NCBI RefSeq assembly: GCF_026340655.1
Contig: NZ_JAPEOZ010000001.1
Coordinates: forward strand, 6,262,001 to 6,326,000
Source of the DNA: Streptomyces sp. NBC_01275
Lineage (GTDB): Bacteria > Actinomycetota > Actinomycetes > Streptomycetales > Streptomycetaceae
Reading direction: 5' to 3'
DNA length: 64,000 nt
Of this stretch, positions 47,415-60,095 are shown piece by piece; positions within the stretch are counted from its first letter, which is position 1, and each line of letters starts with the position of its first letter. The position numbers and the translations under genes were made by a program. The notes beneath the pieces are model-generated. The model saw nothing but the letters and a program-made list of their open reading frames with translations. It had not been told where the DNA came from and made no database searches.

Positions 47415-47921
47415 ATGACCAGAACAGACGACATGCCTCCGGCGTGGGACGAGCGCACCCAGCTCACCACGTTCCTCGACTACGCCCGTGACACCGCCCG
47501 CGCGAAGTGCGAGGACCTCTCCGACGGGGACGCCCGCAAGGCGCCGCTGTCCGGCTCGCCGCTGATGACCCCGAGCGGCCTGATCAACCATCTGCGGTGG
47601 GTCGAGTACTACTGGTTCCAGGTGATGTTCCTCGGCGAGGCGGACGAGGGCCCGTGGACCGACGAGGACCCCGACCGCGAGATGCGCATCGCGGTCGACT
47701 TCCCGCTCGCGCAGCTGCTGGCGGAGTACGACGAACAGGCCGCCCGGTACCGGGAGTTGGTCGCCGCGCACGATCTGGACGCCAAGGCGAAGCAGCCCGC
47801 CCGCGACGGCCGTGCGGTGGACCTCCGCTGGATCCTGCTGCACCTGATCGAGGAGACGGCCCGGCACAACGGTCACCTCGACGTCCTGCGCGAGCTGATC
47901 GACGGGAAGACCGGGGTGTGA
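47415..47921 (+). CDS. DinB/DUF664 family protein
   Basis: The 168-residue four-helix protein shows the DinB-like metal site residues: LINHLRWVEYYWF (His), and EETARHNGHLDVLREL (two His near the C terminus). DinB/DUF664 proteins include mycothiol- or bacillithiol-dependent S-transferases; an actinobacterial role with mycothiol is plausible but not shown. ATG 47415 lacks a clear ribosome binding site. Confidence 0.85.
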   Translation: MTRTDDMPPAWDERTQLTTFLDYARDTARAKCEDLSDGDARKAPLSGSPLMTPSGLINHLRWVEYYWFQVMFLGEADEGPWTDEDPDREMRIAVDFPLAQLLAEYDEQAARYRELVAAHDLDAKAKQPARDGRAVDLRWILLHLIEETARHNGHLDVLRELIDGKTGV

Positions 47922-47976
47922 AACGGGCGTCGAAGCGGGCAGTGGGAGACCACGGGCAGTGAAAGACCGCGGCAGT

Positions 47977-48031
47977 GAAAGACCACTGAAAGACCACTGA
48001 AAGACCACTGAAAGATCGCTGAAAGAGCGCG
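47977..48031. repeat. 11-bp tandem repeat array
   Basis: GAAAGACCACT occurs three times in a row (47977-48009), then two diverged units GAAAGATCGCT and GAAAGAGCGCG. It lies between the DinB stop and its terminator and is notably A-rich for this genome. Confidence 0.9.
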
Positions 48032-48059
48032 GAAAGGCTGTGCCCGCAGTCTTGTTCGA

Positions 48060-48107
48060 GCGGGGCGGGCGACCCACGGGGGAAACACGGCGCCCGCCCC
48101 GCTTTTT
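48060..48107 (+). terminator. Terminator after the DinB gene
   Basis: GCGGGGCGGGCG (48060-48071) pairs perfectly with 48091-48102, followed by TTTTT. The 19-nt loop is larger than usual. Confidence 0.8.
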
Positions 48108-48143
48108 CTGCCTGGTGGGCCCCCGCTTTCGGAGGGGCCGCCG

Positions 48144-49024
48144 GTGTCCGAGGCGCATGACACGAAGCTCACCGCGGGCGAGCGCGAGCGCTACCGTGCG
48201 AATCACGCCTACTTCCGCGCCGCCGACCCGCGGCCCGCCGGCGATCCCTGGGACTCCCAACTCCTGCTGAAGCACGCCCGGGTGACCGTCCTCGGCGTCG
48301 GCGGCGCGGGCAGCCACGCCGCCTGGTCGCTGGCCGCCGCCGGGGTCGGCTCCGTGCACCTCGTGGACCCCGGGCGGGTCGAGGAGCCCCATCTCGCCTG
48401 GCAGTCGCTGTACACCGAGGCCGATCTGGGCCGCCCCAAGGCGGAGGTCGCCGCCCGTCGTCTCACCGCCGTCAACTCCATGGGCCGCCACACCTACGAG
48501 GCCCGGCGCGCCGACACCGAGGAGGCCCTGACCGCGCTCGTCCGGGACTGCGACGTCTTCGCCCTCTGCACGGACGGGATGGACGGGATGGACGGGATGG
48601 ACGGGGCGGGCGGGACAGGCGGCGCAGACGGTGCGGACGGCACGGACGGCGACCGTATCCGCGAGGCGGCGAGCCGCGTCTGCGTCACCCTGGGCGTGCC
48701 CTGGGTCTGCGCCGGAACCGACGGACTCCTCGCCACGGTCGGCGTCTACGCCCCCGAAGGACCCTGCTTCGAGTGCGTCGCCGCGGGCGAGGGGGAGCGG
48801 CCCGAGCCCGGCCGGAAGCCGTCCCCAGCGCCGGCCCCCGTCGCCGGGGTCTGCGGACAGCTCGTCGCCCACGAGGTCGTCTCCCTGCTCACCGGCATCG
48901 CCACGACCCCGCCGGGCTATGTCCGGGGCCTGCACCTGAACGCCCCCGACCAGCACGTCTTCGTACGGCATCCGGCCCGCCCGGACTGCCGGTCGTGCCA
49001 TCCCCAGGCCGGCTGTCCGGCCGA

Positions 49025-49040
<16 letters not shown>
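48144..49040 (+). CDS. ThiF/E1-like adenylating enzyme
   Basis: The 298-residue protein has the E1 nucleotide-binding fold: ARVTVLGVGGAGSHAAWSLAAAGVGSVHLVDPGRVEEPHLAWQSLYTEADLGRPKAEVAARRL. Zinc-type cysteines (CFEC and CRSCHPQAGC) follow. It may adenylate a protein or peptide C terminus as ThiF, MoeB or MccB do; no ubiquitin-like or sulfur-carrier gene is adjacent. A repeat insert DGMDGMDGMDGAGG (~148-170) from 9-bp tandem DNA repeats interrupts the domain. GTG 48144 follows GGAGGGG. The 3' end overlaps the UvrA-like gene by 16 bp. Confidence 0.85.
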
Positions 49041-51454
<2,414 letters not shown>

Positions 51455-51456
51455 GG

Positions 51457-51867
51457 CTATCGCCGTTCCTGGATGCGGACCATGTTGCCCGCCGGGTCGC
51501 GGAAGGCGCAGTCGCGGACCCCGTACGGCTGCTCGGTCGGCTCCTGGACGACCTCGACGTCGCCTGCCTGGAGCCGGGCGAAGGTGTCGTCGAGGTCGGG
51601 GGTGGCCAGGAGGATGCTGCCGTAGGTGCCCTTGGCCATCATCTCGGCGATCGTGCGGCGCTCGTCCTCGGTGACGCCGGGGTCGGCGGCCGGCGGATGC
51701 AGGACGATGGACGTGCCGGGCTGGCCGACCGGGCCGACCGTGATCCAGCGCAGCCCCGCGTAGCCGACGTCGTTGCGCACCTCGAAGCCGAGGGCGTCGC
51801 GGTAGAAGGCCAGCGCCGCCTCGGGGTCGTCCTGCGGGAGGAAGCTCGAGTGAATCGTGATGTCCAT
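51457..51867 (-). CDS. VOC/glyoxalase-bleomycin-resistance family protein
   Basis: The 136-residue protein has paired beta-alpha-beta-beta-beta modules: [34 protein letters not shown], and [50 protein letters not shown]. The fold covers drug-binding proteins and lyases; no enzyme can be assigned. ATG 51867 is 7 nt after minus-strand TAGCGT. Middle gene of an AraC-VOC-UvrA-like cluster. Confidence 0.88.
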   Translation of the reverse strand: MDITIHSSFLPQDDPEAALAFYRDALGFEVRNDVGYAGLRWITVGPVGQPGTSIVLHPPAADPGVTEDERRTIAEMMAKGTYGSILLATPDLDDTFARLQAGDVEVVQEPTEQPYGVRDCAFRDPAGNMVRIQERR

Positions 51868-51874
51868 GGCCGTC

Positions 51875-51880
51875 ACGCTA
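51875..51880 (-). promoter_or_regulatory. -10 box for leaderless VOC-UvrA-like transcript
   Basis: Minus-strand TAGCGT ends 7 nt before the ATG at 51867. It overlaps the 3' end of the AraC gene, so the VOC pair may have its own promoter besides readthrough. Confidence 0.45.
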
Positions 51881-52330
51881 GCCGGGGCTCTGGGACGGCG
51901 CTTCTCGATTCCTGATCGGTCTGGTCACCTGTTTCGCCACGCAGGACGGCATCCCCGCCGTCGCGCTCGCCGCGAGCCGCCGGTAGGCGCTGGGCGGCAT
52001 CCCGACGAGTTCGCTGAAGCGGGTGCTGAAGGTGCCCAGCGACTGGCAGCCGACCGCGAAGCAGACCTCCGTGACGCTGAGGTCGCCGCGGCGCAGCAGG
52101 GCCATCGCGCGCTCGATGCGGCGGGTCATGAGATAGCCGTAGGGCGACTCGCCGTAGGCGGCCCGGAACTCGCGGCTGAGGTGTCCGGCCGACATGTGCA
52201 CCCCGCGGGCGAGGGCCTCGACGTCCAGCGGCTGCGCGTACTCCCGGTCGATCCGGTCGCGGACGCGGCGCAGGCGCGCGAGGTCGCGCAGGCGCTGCGG
52301 GTCGGCGGCTCCGGCGGGTCTGCTGGTCAC
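51878..52330 (-). CDS. AraC-family regulator, DNA-binding domain only
   Basis: The 150-residue protein is little more than the double helix-turn-helix domain: IDREYAQPLDVEALARGVHMSAGHLSREFRAAYGESPYGYLMTRRIERAMALLRRGDLSVTEVCFAVGCQSLGTFSTRFSELVGMPPSAYRR. No effector domain precedes it. The start is uncertain: GTG 52330 fits the conserved region; ATG 52348 adds six residues. It is 10 nt upstream of the VOC gene and probably controls that operon. Confidence 0.88.
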   Translation of the reverse strand: MTSRPAGAADPQRLRDLARLRRVRDRIDREYAQPLDVEALARGVHMSAGHLSREFRAAYGESPYGYLMTRRIERAMALLRRGDLSVTEVCFAVGCQSLGTFSTRFSELVGMPPSAYRRLAASATAGMPSCVAKQVTRPIRNREAPSQSPG

Positions 52331-52463
52331 CTCAGAAGCCTGCCACATCGCACGGGGCGGCGGTCGGGGCCGCGAAGCGGAGCTGTTGGCTTGATCCCGA
52401 CCCTGTCCGTCCCCTCGGTCGCCGTTGGAAGGGGCTGGCGTTGCCCGGCCGTCGTGGCTGCAT

Positions 52464-52469
52464 TACGTT
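52464..52469 (+). promoter_or_regulatory. -10 box of leaderless AfsR-like gene
   Basis: TACGTT ends 6 nt before the ATG at 52476. Confidence 0.5.
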
Positions 52470-52475
52470 CTGTGA

Positions 52476-55400
52476 ATGCTCACCCCACGGCTCAGGTTCC
52501 GCCTGCTCGGACCCCTGGACGTCGAGATCGACGGCCGGGCCGTCGTGCTCACCGGGCGGCAGCGCGCACTGTGCGCGGTGCTCCTGCTGCACGCCAACCA
52601 CGTCGTCTCCGTCGACCGGCTGATTCAGTGCCTGTGGGACGACCGTCCGCCGGGCGCGGGCGCGGCGCGCGTACGGGCCCTGGTCGCGGAGGTGCGCCGG
52701 GCGCTCGGCCCCTCGGGACCGGAGGTGCTGGCCACCCGCCGCCCGGGATACGTCATGCACGCGAGCCCCGACGAACTGGACCTGCTCGCCTTCGAGGACC
52801 TCATCCGGGACGGCTCGCGGGCCGCGGCCGACGGCGACTGGCGCACGGCCCGGGGCCGTGGCGAACAGGCCCTCGCGCTGTGGCGGGGCGAGCCCCTGTC
52901 GGACCTGTCGGAGGCGGCGGTGCGCGAGGCCGAGCGGCAACGCCTCGGCGAACTGCACCTCGCGGCCCGGGAGGGCATGGCGGAGGCGGAGATCGAGACC
53001 GGCCGCCACCGGGAGGCCATCGCCGAGCTCCTCCGGCTGACGGCCGCCCACCCGCTGCGCGAACGCCCGCACGCGCTGCTGATGCGCGCGCTCCAACAGG
53101 ACGGCCGCACCGCCGAGGCCCTGGAGCTGTACACCGCGCTGCGCCGCCGCATGGTCGACGAGCTGGGCATGGAGCCGTCGGACGACATCAGGGCCCTGCA
53201 CGGCCGTCTGCTGCAAGGCGGCGGCGCCCCCGCAGCGGCCCCGCCCGGACGCCCCGCCGCCACCGCCCCCGCCCATCCCGTCCCGCGCCAACTCCCGCCC
53301 GCACCACGGCGCTTCGTCGGCCGCGACGGGGAGCTGGACCGCCTCGACGCCTGTCTGCGCACCGCCGAGCCCCTCGCCCTGATCGTCGGCCCGGCCGGCG
53401 TCGGCAAGAGCGCCCTGGCGCTGCACTGGGCCCACCGGGTCGCCGACCGCTTCCCCGACGGGCAGCTCTTCCTCGACCTGCGCGGCTTCGACAACGCCGA
53501 GCCGATGACCCCTCAGGAGGCCCTGCCCCTCCTCCTCCAGGGCCTGGGCTGCGCCCCGCGCGACATCCCGCTGGGCGCGGAGGCGCAGACCGCGCTGTAC
53601 CGGACGCTGCTGGCGGACCGCCGGGTGCTGGTCGTCCTGGACGACGTCGCCGACGCCTCCTCCGTACGGCAGCTGCTGCCCGCCTCCGAGGGCTCCCTGA
53701 CGCTGGTGACCAGCCGGGACAAGCTCAGCGGCCTGGTCACCCTCGACGGGGCCTACCGGGTCTCCTGCGACGTCCTCGACAGCGCCGCCGCCCTGGAGCT
53801 GATCAGCGGCGCGGTCGGCGCGGAGGCCGTCGCCGCCGACCCGGAGGCCGCCGCCCGGCTGGTCGAGCTCTGCGACCGGCTGCCGCTCGCCCTGTGCGTC
53901 GCCGGCTCCTGGATCGGCGACCGGCCGGGCAGCATCCGCGCCTACGTCCGCGACCTCGCCGACCGCGGCCGGCTGGCCCGGCTGCACGTCGAGGGCGAGG
54001 AGTCCGTCGCCGTACGGGCCGCGCTGGACCTGTCCTACGGGGTGCTGCCGCAGGAGGCGCGGCGGGCCTTCCGCTCGCTGGGCGTGCTGCCGGGCACGGG
54101 CCGGTCGGTCGCGGCGGCCGCCGCTGCCGCCGGGCTCGACGAGCCGGGCACCGCCGACCTGCTGCGGCTGGCCCAGCGCGTCCACCTGCTGCGCGACGTC
54201 GAGCACGGCCGCCCCGCCTGGCACGACCTCGTGCACGAGTACGCCCGCGACCGCACCGCCGCGGAGGACGCGCCGCAGGAGCGGGCGGCCGCCGTCGAAC
54301 GCGTCCTCGACCACTATCTGCAGAGCGTCGTCCACGCGGCCGCGACCGCGGGCCTGTACGTCATGCGCATGCGCCCGAGCCCCGTCGAGGGCTCCCTGGC
54401 ACGGGAGTTCGCCACCGCCGAGGAGGCGTACGCCTGGTTCGACGGCGAGTGGGACGACATCGCCGCCGCCATCGGCCACGCCGCCGAGCACGGCCCCGCC
54501 CGCTTCGTCTGGTGGCTGGTGGACGCCCTCCAGGACCTCTTCCACCACCGTCGCCCGCTCTCCGACTGGATGCGGCTGGCCGGCCTCGCCCGGGAGGTGG
54601 CCGCGCGCGAAGGGGACGAGGTCGGCCAGGCCTCCATGTGCCTGTCCCTGGGCAGCGCCCGCTGGCGCAACGGCGACCTGCGCGGGGCCCTGGCGGAGTA
54701 CGAGGAGGCGGAGGAGCTGGCGCGCCGCGCCGGGTGGACGTACGGCGAGGCCGGCAGCCTCCAGGGCAAGGGCGTCACCCTCAAGCTCCTGGGCGAGCTG
54801 CGCCGCGCCCTGCCCTGCTACGACCGCGCCCTCGCGCTCTACCGCACCCTGGGCAACGTCAAGAACGTGGAGATCATGCTGATCAACACGGCGTCCCTGA
54901 ACCTCGCCCTGGGCCGCCTCGACGCGGCCGAGGAGGCGGCCTGCGCGGCCCTCGACCTGATCGGCGACACCGCCCACCACAACCGCGCGATGGCCCTCGT
55001 CAACCTCGCCCTGGTGCTCCAGCGACAGGCCCGGTTCGCGGAGGCGGCGAGCGCGCTGCGCACCTGCTTCCTCGTCTCCCGCGAATCCGGCTCCACCTAC
55101 ACCGAGGCCGTGGCCCTGGAGGCGCTGGGCCGGGTGCGCGCCGACGCCGGCCAGGACGACCGTGCGCTCCTCGCCTACGAGGACGCCCTCGCCGTCTCCC
55201 GCCGGGTGGAGAACCGCAACTGCCAGGTCGACTCGCTGGTGGGTCTGGCGTCGGTGAAGCTGCGCGCGGGCCGCGCGGAGGAGGCGGCCGACCATCTCGA
55301 CGCCGCGTTCGAGACCGCCGAGCGCACCGGGCACCGCGCGGGCCTCGTCGAGGTCCTGCTGGCCCGCGCCGACCTGGCCCGCTTCCAGGGCCGCCCCGCC

Positions 55401-55820
55401 GAGGCCCTGGACCGCCTGGAGCGCGCCGAACGCCTCGCGGCCGACGGCAACCCCCTCACCCTCCCGCGCATCCACCTCGCCGCCGCCCTGACCCTGCTGG
55501 AGACCGGCGAGCCGGTCCGGGCCCAGGACGCGGCGGCGGAGGCCGTCAAGCTGGCCCACACCTCCGGCCAGCGCCTGGTGCACGCCCGGGCCGCCGCCGC
55601 CCTGGCGTCCGCCCACGAGGCCCAGGGCGACGCCGAACAGGCCCGCATCGCCCACACCGAGGCCGGGACCGCGCTCTCCGCGATCGCGGGCCTCGGCCCC
55701 CCGCCCGACCCCGGCGGCCGCGCCGCCGGAGGCCCCCTGCCCCACCGCCGTCACCATGACCTCCCCCTCGACGCGGAGTCCCGCCTGACCCTGTACCTGA
55801 CCGAACACTTCGCGGACTGA
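52476..55820 (+). CDS. AfsR-type SARP regulator with NB-ARC and TPR domains
   Basis: The 1114-residue transcription factor has a SARP DNA-binding domain (~8-95), bacterial transcriptional activation domain (~100-245), an NB-ARC STAND ATPase with Walker A GPAGVGKS (305-312), LVVLDDVADA and LVTSRD, and TPR repeats over the C-terminal ~450 residues (LGSARWRNGDLRGALAEYEEAEEL; LGELRRALPCYDRALALY). SARPs activate secondary-metabolite genes; the large type integrates further signals. No biosynthetic cluster lies beside it in this window. Convergent with the small SARP, with 20 bp between stops. Confidence 0.92.
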   Translation: MLTPRLRFRLLGPLDVEIDGRAVVLTGRQRALCAVLLLHANHVVSVDRLIQCLWDDRPPGAGAARVRALVAEVRRALGPSGPEVLATRRPGYVMHASPDELDLLAFEDLIRDGSRAAADGDWRTARGRGEQALALWRGEPLSDLSEAAVREAERQRLGELHLAAREGMAEAEIETGRHREAIAELLRLTAAHPLRERPHALLMRALQQDGRTAEALELYTALRRRMVDELGMEPSDDIRALHGRLLQGGGAPAAAPPGRPAATAPAHPVPRQLPPAPRRFVGRDGELDRLDACLRTAEPLALIVGPAGVGKSALALHWAHRVADRFPDGQLFLDLRGFDNAEPMTPQEALPLLLQGLGCAPRDIPLGAEAQTALYRTLLADRRVLVVLDDVADASSVRQLLPASEGSLTLVTSRDKLSGLVTLDGAYRVSCDVLDSAAALELISGAVGAEAVAADPEAAARLVELCDRLPLALCVAGSWIGDRPGSIRAYVRDLADRGRLARLHVEGEESVAVRAALDLSYGVLPQEARRAFRSLGVLPGTGRSVAAAAAAAGLDEPGTADLLRLAQRVHLLRDVEHGRPAWHDLVHEYARDRTAAEDAPQERAAAVERVLDHYLQSVVHAAATAGLYVMRMRPSPVEGSLAREFATAEEAYAWFDGEWDDIAAAIGHAAEHGPARFVWWLVDALQDLFHHRRPLSDWMRLAGLAREVAAREGDEVGQASMCLSLGSARWRNGDLRGALAEYEEAEELARRAGWTYGEAGSLQGKGVTLKLLGELRRALPCYDRALALYRTLGNVKNVEIMLINTASLNLALGRLDAAEEAACAALDLIGDTAHHNRAMALVNLALVLQRQARFAEAASALRTCFLVSRESGSTYTEAVALEALGRVRADAGQDDRALLAYEDALAVSRRVENRNCQVDSLVGLASVKLRAGRAEEAADHLDAAFETAERTGHRAGLVEVLLARADLARFQGRPAEALDRLERAERLAADGNPLTLPRIHLAAALTLLETGEPVRAQDAAAEAVKLAHTSGQRLVHARAAAALASAHEAQGDAEQARIAHTEAGTALSAIAGLGPPPDPGGRAAGGPLPHRRHHDLPLDAESRLTLYLTEHFAD

Positions 55821-55840
55821 GGCCGCCCGACGCGGGTCGG

Positions 55841-56626
55841 TCAGACGCTCGCCGCGTACGCCGTACGTCCCTGGAGGCGCGGGTCGCCGGACAGGATCCG
55901 CCCGTGCAGGGCACGCACCTCCGGGCCGGGCTCGCAGCCCAGCAGGTCGACCATGCGCAGGCGCAGCAGCTGGAAGCAGTCCAGGGCGTCCGCCTGCCGG
56001 CCGCCCCGGTACAGGGCGAGCATCAGCAGGCCGGCGACCTTCTCGTCGAACGGGTGCATTTCCGCCAGCCAGTGCAGCTGCGGCAGGCACTCCTCGTGCC
56101 GCCCCGAGCGCAGATACAGCTCCGTGCTGCCGACCAGCGCCTCCCGGTGCTCGCGGCGCAGCGCCACCCGCGCCGACTCCGCCCAGGCCGTGCGCACGTC
56201 CGACAGCGGCTCGCCCCGCCACAGCTCCAGGGCCCGCCCGTAGAGGTCGAGCGCGGCCTCGGTCTCGCCGACGCGCGCCGTGTGCTGCGCCTGCCGTACC
56301 AGGGCGCGGAAGCGGGAGGTGTCCACGCTGTGCTCGTCGACCACGAGGACGTAACCGCCGCGCTTGCGGGCCAGTTCGAAGCCCTGGCCGGCCTGTCCGT
56401 CGGGCTGCAGCGCCTTGCGCAGCCGGGTGGCCTGGATGTACAGGGCGTCGCGAGGATGCTGGGGCCGCCGCTCCGGCCACACCCGCTCGATCAGCGCCTC
56501 GTCGGACACGAACGTGCCCGGGGCCCACGCCAGCGCCGCCAGCAGCAGCCTGGTGCCGTGCGGCAGCGGCAGTTTGTCGCCGGAGTGGGCGCGTGCCTCG
56601 ACGCAGCCGAGCAGCTGAATTTCCAT
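55841..56626 (-). CDS. Small SARP transcriptional regulator
   Basis: The 261-residue protein has the two-domain SARP form: OmpR-like winged helix (MEIQLLGCVEA... LLLAALAWAPGTFVSDEALIERVWPERRPQHPRDALYIQATRLRKAL, ~1-75) and the BTAD helical domain (~95-240, ALELWRGEPLSDV, RQADALDCFQLLRLRMVDLLGCEPGPEVRALHGRIL). ATG 56626 follows GGGGAAA; the frame is open further upstream but unlike the family. Confidence 0.9.
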   Translation of the reverse strand: MEIQLLGCVEARAHSGDKLPLPHGTRLLLAALAWAPGTFVSDEALIERVWPERRPQHPRDALYIQATRLRKALQPDGQAGQGFELARKRGGYVLVVDEHSVDTSRFRALVRQAQHTARVGETEAALDLYGRALELWRGEPLSDVRTAWAESARVALRREHREALVGSTELYLRSGRHEECLPQLHWLAEMHPFDEKVAGLLMLALYRGGRQADALDCFQLLRLRMVDLLGCEPGPEVRALHGRILSGDPRLQGRTAYAASV

Positions 56627-56715
56627 GGCTTTCCCCGTACCTCGAACCACTGGAGTCTCTACTGTGCGCGGCGGGTGTTCGGCTGGCGCATGGATGCTGC
56701 ACGGGTGGAAAGAGT

Positions 56716-56746
56716 GAAGGCCCGCGCCGGGTGAGCGCGGGCCTTC
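56716..56746 (-). terminator. Terminator of the second peptide-transport operon
   Basis: GAAGGCCCGCGC (56716-56727) pairs perfectly with 56735-56746 around a 7-nt loop. It lies 88 nt past the DppF-type stop (minus strand) and upstream of the small SARP gene. Confidence 0.82.
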
Positions 56747-56834
56747 GTTCCCCTGGACCGGACGTTCGTGGGCTCGGGTCAATGGGCCGGGAATGTCCGC
56801 TCCGAAAGGAGGCGACTGACGGTAAAGGGGTGTG

Positions 56835-57896
<1,062 letters not shown>

Positions 57897-57922
57897 GGTG
57901 GTGAAATCCCGTCTCTTGTACG

Positions 57923-58960
57923 TCAGTTCGCCGCGCTGCCGGCGAGTTCGGCGAAGAACTCGGCGCGCTGGTCGGCAGTCAGGTGGCAGGCGGAACCCCG
58001 TCCGTCCGTGAGCTCCAGGAGCGGACTCTCCTTGGCGCACCGGCCCCCGTCGACCTTGTCGGCGAAGGCGCACCGCGGGTGGAAGCGGCAGCCCGAGGGC
58101 GGGTTCAGCAGCGACGGCGGCGAACCCGGGATCGGGTTGAGCGGCACGTCCACCGGGTGGTCCAGGCTCGGCATCGAGCTCAGCAGCCCCAGCGTGTACG
58201 GGTGCTGCGGCGAGCGCAGCACCTCCCGCTTGGTGCCGCGCTCCACGCACCGGCCGCCGTACATCACCAGCACGTCGTCGGCGATGTCGGCGATGACGCC
58301 CAGGTCGTGGGTGATGAAGATGATCGCGGTGCCGAACTCCTGCTGGAGGTCCTTGAGCAGGTCCATGATCTGGGCCTGCACGGTCACGTCGAGGGCCGTG
58401 GTCGGCTCGTCGGCGATCAGCAGCTCGGGGTCGCACACCAGCGCCATCGCGATCATCGCGCGCTGGCGCATACCGCCGGAGAACTGGTGCGGGTAGTCGT
58501 CCACCCGGGTCTCCGGCTGCGGGATCCCCACCCGCGTCAGCATCTCGATGGCCCGGGCACGCGACTCCTTCTTGGAGGCGCCGGTGTGCTTGCGGTACGT
58601 CTCGCTGATCTGCTTGCCGATGGTGTGGAACGGCGACAGCGAGGCCAGGGCGTCCTGGAAGATCATGGCCATCTTGTTGCCGCGCAGCCGCTCCAGCTCC
58701 TTCTCGGAGGCCGTCAGCAGCTCCTTGTCGTCGAGGACGATCTCGCCCTCGATCGCGGTGCGGTCGCGGTCGTGCAGACCCAGGACGGCCAGGTTGGTGA
58801 CCGACTTGCCGGAGCCCGACTCGCCCACGATGCCGAGCGTCTTGCCCTTCAGCAGGTCGAACGAGAGACCGTCGACGGCCTTGACGACGCCGTCCTCGGT
58901 GGAGAAGTGAACTTTCAGGTCCCTGACGGAGAGGAAGGGCTGCTGATCGGTGCTCGTCAC
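57923..58960 (-). CDS. Peptide ABC transporter ATPase, DppD-type (second operon)
   Basis: The 345-residue ATPase has [27 protein letters not shown] (Ala in place of the usual Pro of QDP), [51 protein letters not shown], and a C-terminal SGCRFHPRC...GGRC...ACHL cysteine set of the kind that can hold 4Fe-4S. GTG 58960 follows AGGAG by 7 nt. Paralogue of bldKD. Confidence 0.9.
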   Translation of the reverse strand: MTSTDQQPFLSVRDLKVHFSTEDGVVKAVDGLSFDLLKGKTLGIVGESGSGKSVTNLAVLGLHDRDRTAIEGEIVLDDKELLTASEKELERLRGNKMAMIFQDALASLSPFHTIGKQISETYRKHTGASKKESRARAIEMLTRVGIPQPETRVDDYPHQFSGGMRQRAMIAMALVCDPELLIADEPTTALDVTVQAQIMDLLKDLQQEFGTAIIFITHDLGVIADIADDVLVMYGGRCVERGTKREVLRSPQHPYTLGLLSSMPSLDHPVDVPLNPIPGSPPSLLNPPSGCRFHPRCAFADKVDGGRCAKESPLLELTDGRGSACHLTADQRAEFFAELAGSAAN

Positions 58961-59009
58961 GGGGACGCTCCTGGGGGGTGATGCGGGGGGTAGGGGGCTA
59001 CGGCGGAGG

Positions 59010-59990
59010 TCAGGCGAGCCGGATCCGCGGGTCGATGAGCGCGTAGACGGCATCGACGACGATGTTGAAGAACACGATCGCACCGGAGGCCAGCACGGTG
59101 ACGCCCAGCAGCATCGGCAGATCGCTCTGGTCCACGGAGTGCACCGCGAGCCGGCCGATGCCCTGGAGGCTGAAGGTCGACTCGGTGATGATCGCGCCGC
59201 CGATGAGCGTGCCCAGGTCGATGCCGAAGACCGTGACGATCGGGCCCATCGCACCGCGCCAGGCGAACCGGAAGAACACGTTCGCCCGGGACAGGCCCTT
59301 GGCGCGGGCCGTGCGGACGTAGTCCTCGCTGAGCTGCTCCACCAGCTGGGAGCGGGCCATGCGGGTGTAGTTGGCGGTGAAGATGATCGCCAGCACCAGC
59401 CAGGGCAGCAGCAGCCCGGAGAACCAGGCGGCCGGGTCCTCGGTGAGCGGGGTGTACGACGGCTGGTCGAGGATGCCCAGCTTCGAGACCAGGAAGAACA
59501 TGGCGATGTAGCCGACGAAGTAGATCTGCAGGGACGAGCCGAGCAGCGACGCCGAACTGGCGAACTTGTCCAGGAACTTGCCCTGCTTGAGGGCTGCGAG
59601 CATGCCCGCGCCGACGCCGAGGAACAGGAAGACGACGGCCGCGCCGAAGGCCAGCGACAGGGTCAGCGGCAGCCGGTCCATGAGCGTCGCGAAGACGGGC
59701 TCGCGGTTGGCGAAGGAGTAGCCCAGGCAGGGCGCGTCGCAGTGGCCGTAGCCGGTGTACTCGCGGCCGACGAAGACGCCCTTGAGCCACTCCCAGTACT
59801 GGACCGGGATCGGGTGGTCGATGCCCAGGTTGTGCCGCACCTGCGCGAGCACGTCGGGGGTGCAGTTCTTGCCGCACGACATCATGGCGGGGTCACGCGG
59901 AACGGCGTAGAAGAGCCAGAAGGTGACGGCGCTGATGATCAACAGGATGACCATCGCGCCGGTGACTCGGCGGACAAGGAAGCGGAGCAT
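59010..59990 (-). CDS. Peptide ABC transporter permease, DppB-type (second operon)
   Basis: The 326-residue permease matches bldKC in length and motifs: MLRFLVRRVTGAMVILLIISAVTFWLFY first helix, a Cys-bearing outside loop (SCGKNC, CDAPC), the EAA loop VRTARAKGLSRANVFFRFAWRGAMGPIVTVFG, and IITESTFSLQGIG. It lies 49 bp before the DppD-type gene and downstream of the binding-protein hairpin. Confidence 0.9.
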   Translation of the reverse strand: MLRFLVRRVTGAMVILLIISAVTFWLFYAVPRDPAMMSCGKNCTPDVLAQVRHNLGIDHPIPVQYWEWLKGVFVGREYTGYGHCDAPCLGYSFANREPVFATLMDRLPLTLSLAFGAAVVFLFLGVGAGMLAALKQGKFLDKFASSASLLGSSLQIYFVGYIAMFFLVSKLGILDQPSYTPLTEDPAAWFSGLLLPWLVLAIIFTANYTRMARSQLVEQLSEDYVRTARAKGLSRANVFFRFAWRGAMGPIVTVFGIDLGTLIGGAIITESTFSLQGIGRLAVHSVDQSDLPMLLGVTVLASGAIVFFNIVVDAVYALIDPRIRLA

Positions 59991-60051
59991 GGGGCGTGAC
60001 TTTCCGGACGGGGCGCCGTCGCCGGGGGAGTTGTGAGGGGGGTGGGCCGCA

Positions 60052-60079
60052 GGGGGCGGCCGCCGTGACGGCCGCCCCC
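60052..60079 (-). terminator. Intercistronic hairpin after the binding-protein gene (second operon)
   Basis: Positions 60052-60062 pair perfectly with 60069-60079 (11 bp, 6-nt loop), 16 nt after the binding-protein stop. Its place mirrors the hairpin after bldKB. Confidence 0.75.
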
Positions 60080-60095
60080 CGAGGATCGTGCGCGC

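Noticed and set aside
47977..48031. Possible CRISPR array
   Set aside because: The units are 11 bp and directly adjacent without spacers, and no cas genes are present.
51857..55759. 1300-codon plus-strand frame over the AfsR-like region
   Set aside because: It is Arg/Pro/Gly-rich shadow of the AfsR-like gene, which has a coherent SARP-NB-ARC-TPR product in another frame.
52476..56626. SARP pair as the edge of a secondary-metabolite gene cluster
   Set aside because: No synthase, synthetase, cyclase or tailoring gene set is visible within reach on either side.
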